Shown piece after piece: positions 63,994-64,000 of a stretch of DNA of 64,000 nt. The number at the start of each line of letters is the position of its first letter. Positions within the stretch are counted from its first letter, which is position 1. The notes beneath the pieces were generated by a model that ran no database searches, was not told the DNA's origin, and saw nothing but the letters and a program-made list of their open reading frames with translations. Made by a program: the position numbers and the translations under genes. The stretch is from the NCBI GenBank assembly GCA_024711125.1, contig JANJTM010000027.1, positions 19,584-83,583 on the forward strand, read 5' to 3'. This stretch comes from Rhodothermales bacterium (GTDB lineage: Bacteria > Bacteroidota > Rhodothermia > Rhodothermales > UBA10348).

Positions 63994-64000
63994 CCCCACG

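Noticed and set aside
1..64000. CRISPR arrays, tRNA or rRNA genes, prophage or integrase genes
   Set aside because: No regular spacer-repeat array, no recognisable RNA gene in any gap, and no integrase or transposase frame.

Overview
The window is a GC-rich, gene-dense stretch of bacterial chromosome. It most resembles a high-GC member of the Rhodothermota/Bacteroidota (Rhodothermales-like). The evidence is a PorV-type outer-membrane protein, a secreted nuclease ending in what looks like a type IX secretion (T9SS) sorting domain, a TonB receptor with an N-terminal carboxypeptidase-regulatory domain, many LxxC-type lipoproteins, and an Mrp ATPase whose CxxC is replaced by a PPELP segment. The taxon call is inference; no rRNA or tRNA gene is visible.

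Layout. 1-1743 (+): tail of a RelA/SpoT ACT domain, a HU-like protein, ruvX and def. 1744-5609 (-): biotinyl-domain protein, then an ORF joining an SDR epimerase to a zinc-binding lipoprotein domain, then znuC and znuB. 5721-8426 (+): DUF1460 hydrolase, pfkA, ubiE/menG. 8446-11526 (-): partner-switch module (RsbU-like phosphatase, STAS protein, RsbW-like kinase). 11672-16643 (+): a secreted four-module protein, prmA, ppx, mrp, nfu. 16674-22564 (-): DUF2461, two M20 peptidases, a secreted M28 peptidase, a DUF58 protein. 22666-30034 (+): pyrR-pyrB, an ABC exporter whose permease is fused to a CrtC/AttH-like domain, an HSDR_N protein, a CysQ-like phosphatase. 30031-37473 (-): aminotransferase, TamB-like protein, aroB, a small barrel protein. 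37625-40472 (+): NRDE/TANGO2, hydrolase-OsmC fusion and PIG3 oxidoreductase, overlapping in series. 40451-45890 (-): dipeptide epimerase, an unknown protein, HtrA protease, Mpl. 45906-53250 (-): tetR-tolC-MFP-RND efflux operon with an operator-like palindrome. 53360-55467: manC (-), then a lipoprotein and a 62-residue protein (+). 55468-55980 is the only gene-poor stretch, with an HxlR remnant and a palindrome cluster. 55981-63890 (-): five overlapping genes for a lipoprotein, TonB receptor, PorV-like protein, NHL-repeat lipoprotein and secreted nuclease.

How the genes work together. Several sets are translationally coupled by ATGA, GTGA or TGATG overlaps and read as functional units: zinc import, the Mrp/Nfu iron-sulfur pair, pyrimidine synthesis, murein-peptide recycling (Mpl and dipeptide epimerase), tripartite drug efflux, and the surface uptake/nuclease operon. 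The most unusual features are two ORFs in which a lipoprotein domain is fused in frame to the preceding gene exactly at its lipobox signal, the four-module secreted protein, and the five-gene surface operon.
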